A stretch of DNA of 64,000 nucleotides from Moniliella sp. 'wahieum' (taxonomy: Eukaryota; Basidiomycota; Moniliellomycetes; Moniliellales; Moniliellaceae), in NCBI GenBank assembly GCA_003971905.1, contig RSEE01000016.1, positions 846,694 through 910,693 on the forward strand, read 5' to 3'. Every line of letters begins with the position of its first letter. The stretch's first letter is position 1. A program made the translations under genes and the position numbers. Below are positions 44,601 to 56,631 of the stretch, one piece after another. Under the pieces are notes generated by a model, which did no database searches, had not been told where the DNA came from, and was given only the letters and a program-made list of their open reading frames with translations.

Positions 44601-46480
44601 CTCTTGATCTCCCACTTTGATATCCTGGGTGCTCGGTCGAGCATGGCTGCCAAGGCGCGGGAAGCGGCGCAAAAATTGGAACTGGAGCAAATGGAGCGTA
44701 AGAAGGTCGAGGCTGCGAAGGAATTGAGGTGGAAGAGGTGCGAAGGGATGCCGCCGACCAACCGTCCGAGGCCGCTGTGGCGGCGATCCTGCTCAATGCT
44801 CAGCAACCAGAGCGGGAGGAAGAGCGGATGCGTGCACTCAATGCCCTCGAGGAGTCCAAGGAAGAATATTGCGTGAGCTGCAGTTCCGCGGGCGCGTGCT
44901 GGACGATTCCCGAATCGAAGACCGCGGGCTGCAGGCGCTTGCGCAGTCGTCGGCGCGTTCCATTGGCAGGTGGGCCAGGTTGTGGGTCAGGCACGTTCGG
45001 AACGGTGTACTCGGCACTGGATCTGGATACGGGTCACATGATGGCCGTGAAGGAGATCAAGTTCCAGGACATTGCGTCGCAACCCGGCCTTTTTCCAGCA
45101 GATCAAGGACGAGATGACGGTCATGCAGCTGCTGGACAACATCAATGTCGTCCAGTACTATGGAATTGAGGTTCACCGCGACAAGGTGTACATCTTTGAA
45201 GAGTACTGCGAGGGCGGATCCCTTGCCCACCTGCTCGAGAGGGCCCGATCAACGATGAGCGCGATGATGCAGTTTTACGCGTTGCAGATGCTCGACGGGC
45301 TTAGCTACTTGCACGGCATGGGGATTGTGCACCGCGACATTAAGCCTGAAAGTAAGCTGTTTTTCCCGGCCCTGGGTGTGTGCTTTGCGGGATGCAGCGG
45401 CTGAACTAACCAATGCTTGTTTGACATAGATATCCTGATGGATCCGTATGGAGTGATCAAGTATGTTGACTTTGGCGCGGCCAAGATTCTGGCCAACAAC
45501 CCCCGCACCATCTTGCAGTCGGGGCGGGGAAGACGATGCGGTCGTTGCGCAACTTGGATGGAAAGAAGGCGATGAAATCGCTGCAGGTACGCCGATGTAC
45601 ATGTCGCCCGAGTCGATCAACCCGGAGCTGATGCGCGGAGTCGACAAGAGCAAAAGGGCGCGATGGACATTTGGAGTGTCGGGTGTGTGTGGTGCTGGAA
45701 TGCGTGACGGGGGAGCGGCCCTGGAAGCTGGACAACGAGGGGCGATCATGTACCACATTGGGCTGGCCAAGGAGCATCCGCCTCTGCCCGACCCGTCGCA
45801 GCTGTCAGCCGATGGAATCGACTTTATCGCGCGCTGCCTGACCATCGACCCGAACGAGCGTCCGACGGCGGAAGAACTGCGTGCGCACCCGTGGATCTTG
45901 TCGTTCATTGAGGACAATGCACGCGAGGCCGCGCTGGAGGAGATGGAGAGCACGCGTATCTTGCCACGCCGTCGCAGTCGGAGTACTCGGAAGGCACCTC
46001 TCCCTGGCCGGCGCTGACGCCGGGGTTGACGCCGGGCTCGAGCCACGGCTGCGCCATGGATCCATTTCCAGCGAGTCGGCAGCCGTGCCGGAAGGGCCGA
46101 CGACCCCAGGACTAAGCAGCTTGCGCCGGCCGCAGCTGTCCCCTCGGCCCTTCTCCCGCCGTTCTATCCCCACTTTGGGACAAGGTCAGGCGTCGCCGGG
46201 CGTTGGTATCGCCTCGTCTCACGCAGGGGCGCTGCCGGAGTCGGACCCATCGGGGCCTCGTCGCCAGCGCGAGTGGAGGAGGAGGCGGCGGCGGAGGGCG
46301 GCGGCGGACGAGGAGGAGGAAGGGGAGGACGAGGGGGAGGGAGAACGGAAGAGGGGGCGGGACGGCGTAAGGAGGGTTGGTGTTGGGGCGTCTGGGCTAC
46401 TACTACTTTTGTGTCTGCAACCTGTAAAGTATCTGTGTTGCTCATCGGCGGCTGTTCTGTGTGGATGTCATGTATGGTAG
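41633..46480 (+). CDS. SSK2: MAP kinase kinase kinase, Ssk2/Ssk22/Wis4 type
   Basis: The MAPKKK of the high-osmolarity (Hog1/Sty1) stress pathway, activated by the Ssk1-type response regulator. ATG 41633 starts an Arg-rich, then Asp-rich N-terminus followed by HERLEWQTMFQSALRSEVLR, a hallmark of Ssk2/Wis4 proteins. The long regulatory region (LYSWYNCFNLIRVQLSVLRR, LPSYQSHIMQLATFPVALME, SLIIIDSFILDVRSALAL) continues across an intron at 43136-43188 into LFTRIEQYFRREIDVPIL. The kinase domain has GSGTFGTVY, AVKEIKF (Lys near 45050), EEYCEGGSL, and GIVHRDIKPEN split by an intron at 45352-45429. It then has KYVDFGAAKI, GTPMYMSPESINPE and ARCLTIDPNERPTAEELRAH. There are at least twelve frame breaks. 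The Ser/Thr-Pro-rich tail to 46480 is less certain; 46017 is an alternative stop. Confidence 0.88.
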
Positions 46481-47118
46481 CGTCCGTCCCGACGGGAGCA
46501 GCGCGTGCGGTTGCTGGGTTCGCCGAGGGCGGCGCTTGGTCTGTGTTTGTCCGGACAGGCACGCACTGCTGCCTCGACCACGCCGACGCCGACATGACCA
46601 ATGTCGATGACGTGTCATATCACACAACAACACTGTGAGGGCAGCGGCCCATCCGCTGTCGATCGATCTGACCACGCGCCGGCCTGAGCATATAGGTGTT
46701 TTGAGTAGAGGCTTAACCAAGAGATCCCGCGTCTCCGATTCCAGCGCGATGGCTGTTCACGTCAGCGGATGCTGTCCTTAAAGTCCTTCTAGGGAGAGAA
46801 GGGAAAAAGGCAAGCTGCGGTTAGCCCAATGCACGCAGATGCCGTAGGGGAGAGCACACCACCGCGCATGGACAAGCGGATCGTAGGATCAGCGGCCATG
46901 GGGATGGTGATGGAGCTGCTGATGTCGACCGTGAGTACTGAGTGTGGTCAGATTCAGATCGGCGGCGGGGTGAGTGGGGCTGAATCATTAATCATCTATC
47001 GATCATCGATCATCCTCGTATCCTTATCGAGCATGCTAGGGTTGTCGCTGGCGTCGCCGGCAACTCAGATCCCTCTTAAGGTTCAAATGTACTAACCCAG
47101 CCGAGTCCGCCCGCCAGG
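46481..47118. other. Intergenic between MAPKKK and PP2A genes
   Basis: No gene recognised. Contains a TCATTAA/TCATCGA array at 46985-47015. Confidence 0.5.
46985..47015. repeat. 7-bp-period array (TCATTAA, TCATCGA)
   Basis: TCATTAA (46985), an 11-bp variant, TCATCGA (47003) and TCATCC. It lies about 100 bp upstream of the PP2A open frame. Confidence 0.75.
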
Positions 47119-48398
<1,280 letters not shown>

Positions 48399-48655
48399 TC
48401 TGAATGTTGATTGTTTTGCTACCCACTTTTTCGTTCTCCTCCCTCATTTCTCCCTTACACAACTTTCATCCTGTTTTGATTTATCCTGCATAGTTCGACG
48501 ACGGAGGTGCGTCGCGAGATGGCTGTTTCAGGCGACTGCACCATGAGATCGTGCTATGCGATATGGATGCTCATCATCGGTGTTCGTGGTTTAACATGAT
48601 AGGCTTTAGGACGCTAGCCATGGATTGGAGGGCAGGAATGGCATGCAAGGTGCGA

Positions 48656-51600
48656 TCACGTAGGCGAGAGTATGGCCTGGAGACAGGTCTTCACACGCGC
48701 CGCGGCCGACTGAGCGTCCGGCAAGGAAGTCCACGCTGTCGAGAGCAGCAGGTCTTCGCACTCGTCCCGCGCTTGCTCTTGCCCATCCGGATTTGCTTCG
48801 TCCAGGTGGGCGTCTAGCAGATCATCCAGCGAAAGTGTAAGGGCCTCGCTCGTGCTCACACGTATCTGAGCGCAAGGAGGGTTGAGGGGTGTTAGTTTGT
48901 TTTTTTTTCGTTCTGGTCCACAGAAGGCAGAGGGAGTGAGAGGGGCGTACACTGGGATCGAGATGAGCCAGGAACCAGGCCAGATGGTGGATGAGCGGGA
49001 TGGGGTGGCTTTTGCTCGCACACAAAAGGGCGATGCAGCTAGGAGGTTGGGGGAGGGGAGGGGTCAACTCGCTAGGAGAAGGAGGAGGGGAGGGACGTAC
49101 AAATCGCGTGAGGCGTCGAGCCGGGTTACGTTGCGGACTTTGGGCAAGGCTCGGAGGGCGGTTTTGCCTAGTTGCTCCAACCTGGGCGGGATCAACGGTC
49201 CATGGTCAGCCCATGCGCGTCATCAGGGAAGGAAGGGAGGGGGGGGGGGACGCACACGCCGTCCAGGCCGTCCGGGCGGTCTGTCGAGCTCGCCCGCACA
49301 CGGCCGAGCTCAAGCGCAGGACAGGCACCATGATCTTGTTCTTGGCGAGGCTCGTCTGGCCGTGGCCTGGACGAGAGCCAGCAGGGTCCGCAGCCGCTCG
49401 GGGCTGGATTGGATCCAGTGCTGGATGCTGCCGACGGCCTCGTTGTTCTGGTGGGGAAGGGGGAAGAGGGAAGAGGGGCAGGCGGTCAGTATCCCAGCTG
49501 CATGCGTGCGGATCGAGCACCCACATAAGCGTCTTTTGCTTGCCCCCCGAGACGAGGAGGCCCTGCAGCACAGCGCCCCCCAGCGCCGCATCCGAGACGC
49601 GGCACATGCGCGGGAACAGCCTGCCGCATCGCTCATCTCCACCCGCGCCCTAAGCATCCGTCAGTACGTCGTCTCGTGCGCATCGCCGCGGCAGTCCAGT
49701 ACACACGCTTCAATCGCCCCACCAGGCCCCCAACGCCCCCGACCGCTCCACTTGTCCGCCCATCGACCTCACCACCTCCACCAATGCCCTTGCTCCTTGC
49801 CACGGACCCCATCGTTGCGCTCGCCCATCTGCTTGAGCATCGCCCCTTCCACCTTGCTTGCATACCTCTCGGCGCCGCTCCGCACAGGCCGTAGAGCTTG
49901 CCCAAGGCGGCCATAGACGCACTGCGCACCCACGAGCCCACGTCCCCACGCCGATCCACACTGTAGTCGTCTGTGCCTTGGAGGAGTGTCTCGATCAGAC
50001 GCGCAAGAACGGTGTCGGGAAGCGGTGCTAGCAAATGTGTCAGCATTGCCGTCGCGCGAGTGAATGGGGAGGGCGGGGGGGGGGGCATACCTTTCACCTT
50101 GTTGGTCAGTAGCACCTGCAACCACTGACCCTGATGCGTCCCTTCGCGCTTCCACAACTTGCGTATAGGCGGCCGAGGAGGGTGTCAGCACTTCCAGCAG
50201 AAAGTCACCTCCTCCCACCTCAGGGCTCAGCGGGAGGAAAGGTGAATGCGCCTAGGGCTTTGCTCCATCCTTGTTGTTCGCGGCCGGGTCCATGGTGTGC
50301 CATCGCTTTTGACTTGCTGCAGCAGGCTTTTTGCAGTGCCCCATCCGATCGGGCGTTACGGTCGCGGGCGTCAGTTAGCGCCCTTAATGCGTCGTCCACG
50401 CGGCCCATTGGACACCGGCTTCCGGCCGCACCAGGGCCTCTGTGGTGACGCTGGTAAGCCGGGCGAGAAGGGTGCGCCCAGACTCGCCCTTTTGCCATAA
50501 GAAGTGGTACACGTCCTTGTCCAAACTCTGGGCCAGAAGGTGGCAGACTGCTTCGTACATTTGGTGTCCGCTGGGGGTGGGGGTAAGAAGTCGTTGCACC
50601 GCAACGCACATTCGAGCACCTCGGCTCGCTGCGGGGGGAAGATGCTCCCGGGCCAAGGGGGCAAGGGAGGTGAGGGCGAGGAGGCGACCGTGTTGGAGGA
50701 GTGGATCCCGGGTCTCCTTGCTCACTTCGAGCATCACCCCGAGAAGAAGAGAAGGGGTGGCATGCACCACCAAGGCTAGCGCTTGTGCAGCCAGCTCGCG
50801 CATCCCCGAGTCCCAGTGGGCCAACGTGATGGACTGGAGATGGGCCACAAGGGCAGATCGGTAGGGCTCGAACTGTGCGACGGCAGGAAGGACAGAGAGG
50901 AAGCACGTCCTTCGCACCCCCACTGCAAAGAAGTCGGCCAAGCGGATCACGTCCAACCCATGGGGGAACAAGTCGAGGCGGCCCGCTCCTTCTTGGAACG
51001 CTGCACTGGCCGCACGACGAATGGAGACCTCGCGATCGCAGCAGGCAACGCACACCAGACTGGCTGCGATCCCGTCGGGCCCAGCGGCATGAGGGGCAAT
51101 GCTTTGCATATCATGCGCCCGTGCCAAGGCCCAGAACACGTAGCACGCCCCATCCCGCACCGCTGTCCCCACCCCGCGCCCACCACGGCGAACGTCAAAC
51201 TTCAATGCTCGCTGCACCCCGTCACAGCATCTTCCTCCCCCCCGCAGCCGCGGCGAGCAGGTCCCTCCGCGCCAACTCAGCAAGGCAAGACAGGCCCCTT
51301 GCCAGCTCGCCTCGGACGCAGCATTGAGATCAATAGATCCATCAGGAAGACGCAGCGAGTTGTCCGAGAAGAGGGCCAAGATGGAGTCGAGGATTTGAGC
51401 GACAAAGGCAGACGGCAGCCGCTCGCTAATTCGCGCCACCCCCTTTGCCGCCGAGTAGCGCACTTGGGAGCTCTCATGCTAAACCCTCCAATAGTTCGCC
51501 CAGATACCCCTCCACCGCTTCAGGGACGTCTACCTCCTCCTCCTCCTCCGCCTTCTCCTCTGAGGCCCATTCCCCCTCAGATGGTGCAGAACCTAAAGGT

Positions 51601-52779
51601 CGAAGATGCCTTTTTCTGCGCGGACGGGGGGCAGCTGTTTCAACGCCAAACGCCCAATCAACTTGGTGTATCCTTTGGCGATCTGAGCATTGCTCGCATG
51701 CAGGTCAGTGTCCTGGTGAGCCTCCCGAGAAGCCTCAACCACAGCCAAGACGGTTTGGAAGAGCGAAAGCATCTGTGTCACCCGTCCAGGCTCAAGTACT
51801 TTGAGCAGCTCACAAAGAGAGAAAAGGATGCCCGTTTGAAGGTAGATAGACGCGCCTGCTTCTGGGCCAAGGGTGGTGGCCGACCAGTGGAGGAACGAAT
51901 GCAATGCGTCTTGCGTCTCGGGCCTGAATGGGATCAGTACGGTGCACAGGAAGGGAGGAAGTGCGAGAGAGAAGAGGAGGGGACGTACCTTTGGTACAAC
52001 CGTCCCACCAGAACGACAGAAGCTCCCTCTCAATACCGGGGACGCCAATGTAGGCGCGTGCTAGGTGGGCGATTTGGTCGACGTTGTCTGGGCGGGACGG
52101 TCAAACTGCCGCAGATCAAATGGGATCATACAGACGAGGGAGAGCCAGAGAGAAGCGTATAGCGCACCTCCCATTCCATTACCAGCACAACACGGCCTTC
52201 TCTTGAGGCGGATGGGGAGCGGGTAGAATTGCGAGATCGGGGGTACCAAGGATGCTTCCAACACATCCACCAGCGGCCGCAGGTCTTCCACCTCGTGGGG
52301 GAAAAAGTGGACTGGGGGGCAGGGGGTCAGTGGGTCTGTATGTGCAAAGAAGCCAAGCATCCAACAAGGTACGTACTGATGGTTTTGTAGCCCCGGATTC
52401 GGCTGTAGAGATAAAAGATGCGCCCGAGCGTGTTGAGCGCAAGCACAGCCTGTGCGCCTGGCTGCGCGCCCTGGCCCATGCCCGCGTGCACCGCCCGCAC
52501 ACAGTCCGCAGCGCGGCCGAGACGGGGGCAATCATGCGGTCAAGGTACGGATCGAGGAGATATGTCTGCGCCTGCTCGGCATAGGGATCGAGCATCTCGC
52601 GCATCTGCTTCAGCAGCTTGTCCGCCCCCGTCTGCACCGCGCCCAGGTCAACAGGGAAGTGCTGCCGCCCGAGGAGCAGAGGCGGGGACAACGAGCTGGA
52701 GGCATTGGTCGAGGAGCGAGAAGAAGGCGTCGGACGAATCAAACGTGACCAAATCCCTCTCTTCCACGCCATCGTCCAT
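48656..52779 (-). CDS. Tubulin-folding cofactor D (TBCD / Cin1 / Alp1)
   Basis: A HEAT-repeat chaperone that holds beta-tubulin and assembles alpha/beta dimers. ATG 52779 gives MDDGVEERDLVTFDSSDAFF, then MREMLDPYAEQAQTYLLDPY. RIRGYKTI is followed by an intron at 52312-52376 (GTACGT donor) and FFPHEVEDLRPLVDVLEA. LVCMIPFDLRQFD and the YTKLIGRLALKQLPP segment come next. Then the clearest block, from 51463: MRYSAAKGVARISERLPSAF, VRDGACYVFWALARAHDMQS, DREVSIRRAASAAFQEGAGR, and LDLFPHGLDVIRLADFFAVG. The C-terminal domain has DDYSVDRRGDVGSWVRSASM near 49950. The last exon ends LLLSTAWTSLPDAQSAA with the stop at 48656. Several introns and frame breaks are present. The length of about 1,150-1,200 aa fits the family. 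Confidence 0.9.
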
Positions 52780-53409
52780 GGTGGTGGTCGGGGGGGTGGA
52801 TCGACGCAAGAGGTGCAGAGGTGGTGCGTGCGTGGACGCTGACTGGCCGGTCGTCGCCGCCGCCTCGCCTGCCTGCCAGGACAGGACGGCGGGGCAACCC
52901 TAGCGCCTGTTCTTGCGCCACCCATAACCCTAGCGCTGCGCGATTGACCGTTAAAGCACGCCGCGCACGCGTGCAGTGTGTGCTCGTTTGCGTTGTGATG
53001 GATGATGGATGATGCATCGCCTCCCGGATCCCAGATCCCAAGCCCCCTTTTTGTGTGACGCTTGGAAAGAGGCTCTCATGTATATCCACTCTGCTGCGCC
53101 CTCTGTTGGCCTCACTGCTATGTGCCTCTCGAAGCGGACGCTTGACAGTGACCGCTGTATCCAGTGACGCTACATGGAGGACCGAATGCCCTAGGCCCTC
53201 ATCCTCTGTCGTCAGTCGCGGCCAAAGGGTAGTCGTAGTATGAACAGCCGTATGAACACCGCGTCTCTTCATACATCTTGCGGCTTCGAGAGCCGCAATC
53301 CATGCACTCCAAGAGGCTGACCGCCGATGAGGGTGGTGGGAACAAGACGAAAGCAGGGGAAGAATTGAATCGTTATGCGTCAGTCGCCACGCCGACTTGG
53401 CTGGCTACG
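52780..53409. other. Intergenic, no gene recognised
   Basis: Upstream region of TBCD and downstream of the PMP3-like gene, both on the minus strand. Nothing protein-like. Confidence 0.5.
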
Positions 53410-53793
53410 CTAGCGTGCCGTACTGTGATGTCTATCGGTTAGTGCTGTGAGGTCATTCTCACAGTAATAGGGTGGGGCCAGGTATTGGCGTACCTGGCGA
53501 GGCGGACCAGCGGGCGGCGCGACTGGGGCAGAGGAGATGGTGGTAGGCAGGATCGGTTCGTAGCGACCCTGTCCCACATACACAAAGCCCTGCAGACCAT
53601 ACACCTCGCGCGCCTGGATGTACTTGTAGATGCAGTAAAACGCCCACAGGTGGCCCGGGAGCACACCGAGAAAGGTGAGCACAATGCTGATCAACATATC
53701 CCACGTGCACAGGCCCGCAATCCACGCCACAGGCGCAGGGGGGCAGATGAGTGCCACAAGCACAAGCAACACGTCGGAGCAGTAGACAGTCAT
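53410..53793 (-). CDS. PMP3/RCI2-family membrane proteolipid with C-terminal extension
   Basis: A small two-helix membrane protein of the Pmp3 (UPF0057) stress family, which in yeast affects plasma-membrane potential. ATG 53793 gives MTVYCSDVLLVLVALICPPA. The first helix runs into the CPP motif. WDMLISIVLTFLGVLPGHLW is the second helix with the family L-G-x-LPG motif, followed by FYCIYKYIQAREVYG. The family is usually 50-60 residues; here about 70 further polar residues follow (GRYEPILPTTISSAPVAPPA) to the stop at 53410, as in many fungal paralogues. The frame appears intact, unlike most neighbours. A poly-G/poly-C tract begins 21 bp upstream of the ATG. Confidence 0.85.
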   Translation of the reverse strand: MTVYCSDVLLVLVALICPPAPVAWIAGLCTWDMLISIVLTFLGVLPGHLWAFYCIYKYIQAREVYGLQGFVYVGQGRYEPILPTTISSAPVAPPAGPPRQVRQYLAPPYYCENDLTALTDRHHSTAR

Positions 53794-53813
53794 TGTTGGT
53801 GAGTGGTGGTCGA

Positions 53814-53846
53814 GGGGGGGGGGGGGGGGGGGGGTGGGGGGGGGGG
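53814..53846. repeat. Poly-G tract (21 G, T, 11 G)
   Basis: One strand is almost pure G for 33 bp, directly upstream of the PMP3-like start, so the transcript leader would carry poly-C. The true length is unreliable in long-read data. Confidence 0.9.
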
Positions 53847-54848
53847 CTGGTGCCAGGTGCAGGGGTAAAAAAGCGGCGGGGGTGGGGCAACGGAGCGCGA
53901 TGAGTTTTGCGAGTTGGCCGCCGCCGGTTATTATATGTGTAGCCCCCATCAGGCCCCAGCTAACCTCAGGGGCGTAGACGGTTATAGGAGCGGCGTTACA
54001 TTAGCACAGCATCCGAGGGGCAAAACGTGTGTGCTCCGCCAGCTGCTCAGCCTGAGCCCTGTTCTTCAGCCGCGCGCTCTGAACGATGATCTCTGCCAGG
54101 GAGACGGCCGATGGGCGATGGGCGATGGGCAAAGGCCACTTCAGCTCCAAGCTTCAAGCTTCAAGCTTCAAGAGTCAAAAAGAGCGTCAGGCTTCATGCT
54201 TCTGGCAGGGCGCTTGTGTCCTGCCCAGCAGTGCTCTGTTTCTGGTGGCAGAGGCGCCACGGGTTCCCAGCGCCTCCTCCTCGGACCCAGCCGTGCCCCC
54301 ACACGTCCCCACCGCACGGGCCTCTCCACCTACGGCGATTACCGACAATCGATGAGATGTACCAACATGTAGATGCGCTGCCAACTCCACCCGCGGAGCT
54401 GGGTGTGCTGGGCGCGAAGCTTGAAGAGGGCCCGAAACACGTAAAGCGAGAGAGGGTTAATCGATTTCATCAGTGGTAGAGGTGGATCACGCGCATCATG
54501 GCCGAGAGCGTCACGGTGGGCGACTGCATGCGGACCACTTCTCGCAACATCCGATAAATACGCGTAATGGGAACCAAGAGGGATGCTGCGTGGTGGCGAC
54601 ACTGGTGACCTTCTACTTTTGGTAGGTGCCCGACAGCCATAGCGTCAGTCAGCGAGCGAGCTAGAGGTAGTGTATATACTAGCGTTTCCCCCGTCCCTGC
54701 CTGCATGGTGCAAATGATAGTTTGGTACGTTGAGAGGGACGACTCACAAGGACAACAGGTTCCCAGACGAGGGCAACAAGAATGTTGAGCGCCATACATT
54801 ACCGCATGTCGTTTCGGAAGCCCTCGGTAAGATCCATCAGCCCTTCGG
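53847..54848. other. Intergenic, no gene recognised
   Basis: Open frames on both strands are short and unconvincing. Holds two 7-bp-period arrays around 54110-54180. Confidence 0.5.
54110..54180. repeat. 7-bp-period arrays (GATGGGC; TCAAGCT)
   Basis: Three GATGGGC units (54110-54130), then TCAAGCT, TCAAGCT and TCAAGAG in register (54154-54174). Confidence 0.9.
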
Positions 54849-56215
54849 TTACTGAGCCTGGAGACCAGCCTGAACCAAACCACCCTTGCTGTCCAGCACC
54901 GCCACACGTTCTGGGCGAGGGACATTTTCATGTCCACACAGCCCGGCTGACGGGACGAGAGGAAGAAAGCGAGGCCATCCAAGACGCTGTACTCCTCAAA
55001 TGGAGGGCAAGCCAACAATGGCGCTTCTTGCTCCAAGTCCATCCCGTCGTACATCCCGCTGTACAACCAATGCGTCGTCATGAAACCCCCTGGTTTGGAC
55101 CAAGGGTAGGTGGAGTGCACCTCATTCCAGTGGGGTTAGCAGCGATCCATTCGACCGTGCGCTTCATTTCCTCTCCTTGGGGCGCTGAAGCGTATCGTGG
55201 ACTGCCTGTGCCACTTGAGCCAACGTCCCATGAGCCAACAGGTCTGGATCAAACTCCATAGGCAAGGGGTGAATGGCGTTGGGAAAGTACTTTTCGCCGA
55301 GATTAAGTCGATCCCACGCCGCATGTCCATGGAGGTGAATGCATGAGTGGTATGGTGCTTTGGATCGACAGTCTGGCGAGCGCGGAAGACAGTGCAGTAT
55401 AGAACGGCGGAGAGCGTGATAAACGTAGAGAACGTAGCTTTGTCACCTGTTGCAGGCCGTCCGCAGGCATGTTTAAGGGCCAATCTCCGTTGGGGTAAAG
55501 CGGAAAAATCTCCCCTCGGTCTTAGGCGGAGTAGGCACATTCACCGTCTCAGGCGGTGCAAGGGTATACACATTGGGGCAAAATTCAAGTGCTGCTTTCC
55601 GTTCTTCGGGGGTGAAGCTCTTGTCGGCCAAAAACGAGTTCAGCAATGGCACTTCTAATGCCTCGCCGCGGTAGAGGCGCGCCAGGTTGCGGAGCAGCCT
55701 CATGCTCCCTCCGAAGTCGCAAACGAGATGGTGGATCCGCGCTGAGAGAGCAGCAACGCCATTGGCAAATTCAGTGACTTGAATGGAGAAAATTGGCTCG
55801 TCTTTCAGCTTTTCCATGTCCATATGGACCGCGTCAAAGGGAGGAAGAAGATCACCGCCCTTTTGAGGGGTGAGCTGATCGACAAAGTTGACGCTGGGGT
55901 CAAATACCAGCTTGTCGGGCGAGGACGCAAGATAGAGTTTAACGCCTCCCAGGTGTGTCAGATCGACTTGGGGTTTTCCCGAGGGACCGGAACAGAGGCG
56001 ACCGCAAAGATGCGGGTAGGCCTTGAGCAGCTCCAAGAGGGCTTCGCGCAGGCGGTGACCTCGATGCGCGAGTAGAGGTAGAGATGGGGGATGGTGACGG
56101 CGGGGAAGGTGTACCAGTCCAGCGGACCGAGCGGGTGCACATCTCCTGGCACAAGGTTCGGCGATAGCACGTTTTCTGCCGAACGGACGGTGATGGGGGC
56201 CGAGGTGAGCGCCAT
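54849..56215 (-). CDS. HxxxD-type acyltransferase (BAHD/transferase family)
   Basis: A CoA-dependent acyltransferase of the transferase superfamily (plant BAHD enzymes, fungal O-acetyltransferases). ATG 56215 starts MALTSAPITVRSAENVLSPN, then GPLDWYTFPAVTIPHLYLYS, the usual N-terminal strand. After a frame break come LREALLELLKAYPHLCGRLC and SARIHHLVCDFGGSMRLLRN, which holds the catalytic HHLVCD (HxxxD) motif. After 55473 the frame moves again: LKHACGRPATGDKATFSTFI, SMDMRRGIDL, then WLYSGMYDGMDLEQEAPLLA, the position of the family DFGWGKP loop. The end reads ERVAVLDSKGGLVQAGLQAQ with the stop at 54849. The DFGWG motif itself is degenerate (YDGMDLEQ), which is common in fungal members. The substrate is unknown. 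It is divergent from the next gene. Confidence 0.8.
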
Positions 56216-56301
56216 GGGGATGGTGTGGGTGGGGCAAAGGAGAGCAAGCGGGCGACAGACGGAAGCACCCGAGCAACACCGCCCTGATGAGCACTAGGGA
56301 C

Positions 56302-56360
56302 CACGTGACTAGTCGAGTGACCCTAGTGACTCACGAGGTCATTGGCGTGACGTCACTAGT
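56302..56360. repeat. TGACTAG / CACTAG words in a divergent promoter
   Basis: TGACTAG, TGACCC, TGACTCA and TGACGTCACTAG words are clustered between the divergent acyltransferase and zinc-domain genes. The register is less strict than in other arrays. Confidence 0.5.
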
Positions 56361-56631
56361 AACGAGTGTGTTGCCACGTCACCCCCGGTGGCTTGCCTGC
56401 GGCCTGGCTCCTGACTCGTACGAAAGCTAGGCCCTAGGGTTGTAAGATCGTTGGCGTAGCCAGCCCCACCCACTCGTCACGTGCAGGCCGGCGGGCAATA
56501 GGGTTGCACACTTTTCTTTGCACCCTCCGATATAGCAAGTAGAGATGCGACCGCCGTATCACACGTCACGTGACGCGTGCATCTCGAGCGATGCTTGCTG
56601 TCTCGTGTCCGCTGCTGTTGCTTGTTCCTTG

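Noticed and set aside
50783-52162. 459-codon plus-strand open frame
   Set aside because: Antisense shadow of tubulin cofactor D, whose minus-strand reading matches the family over its full length.
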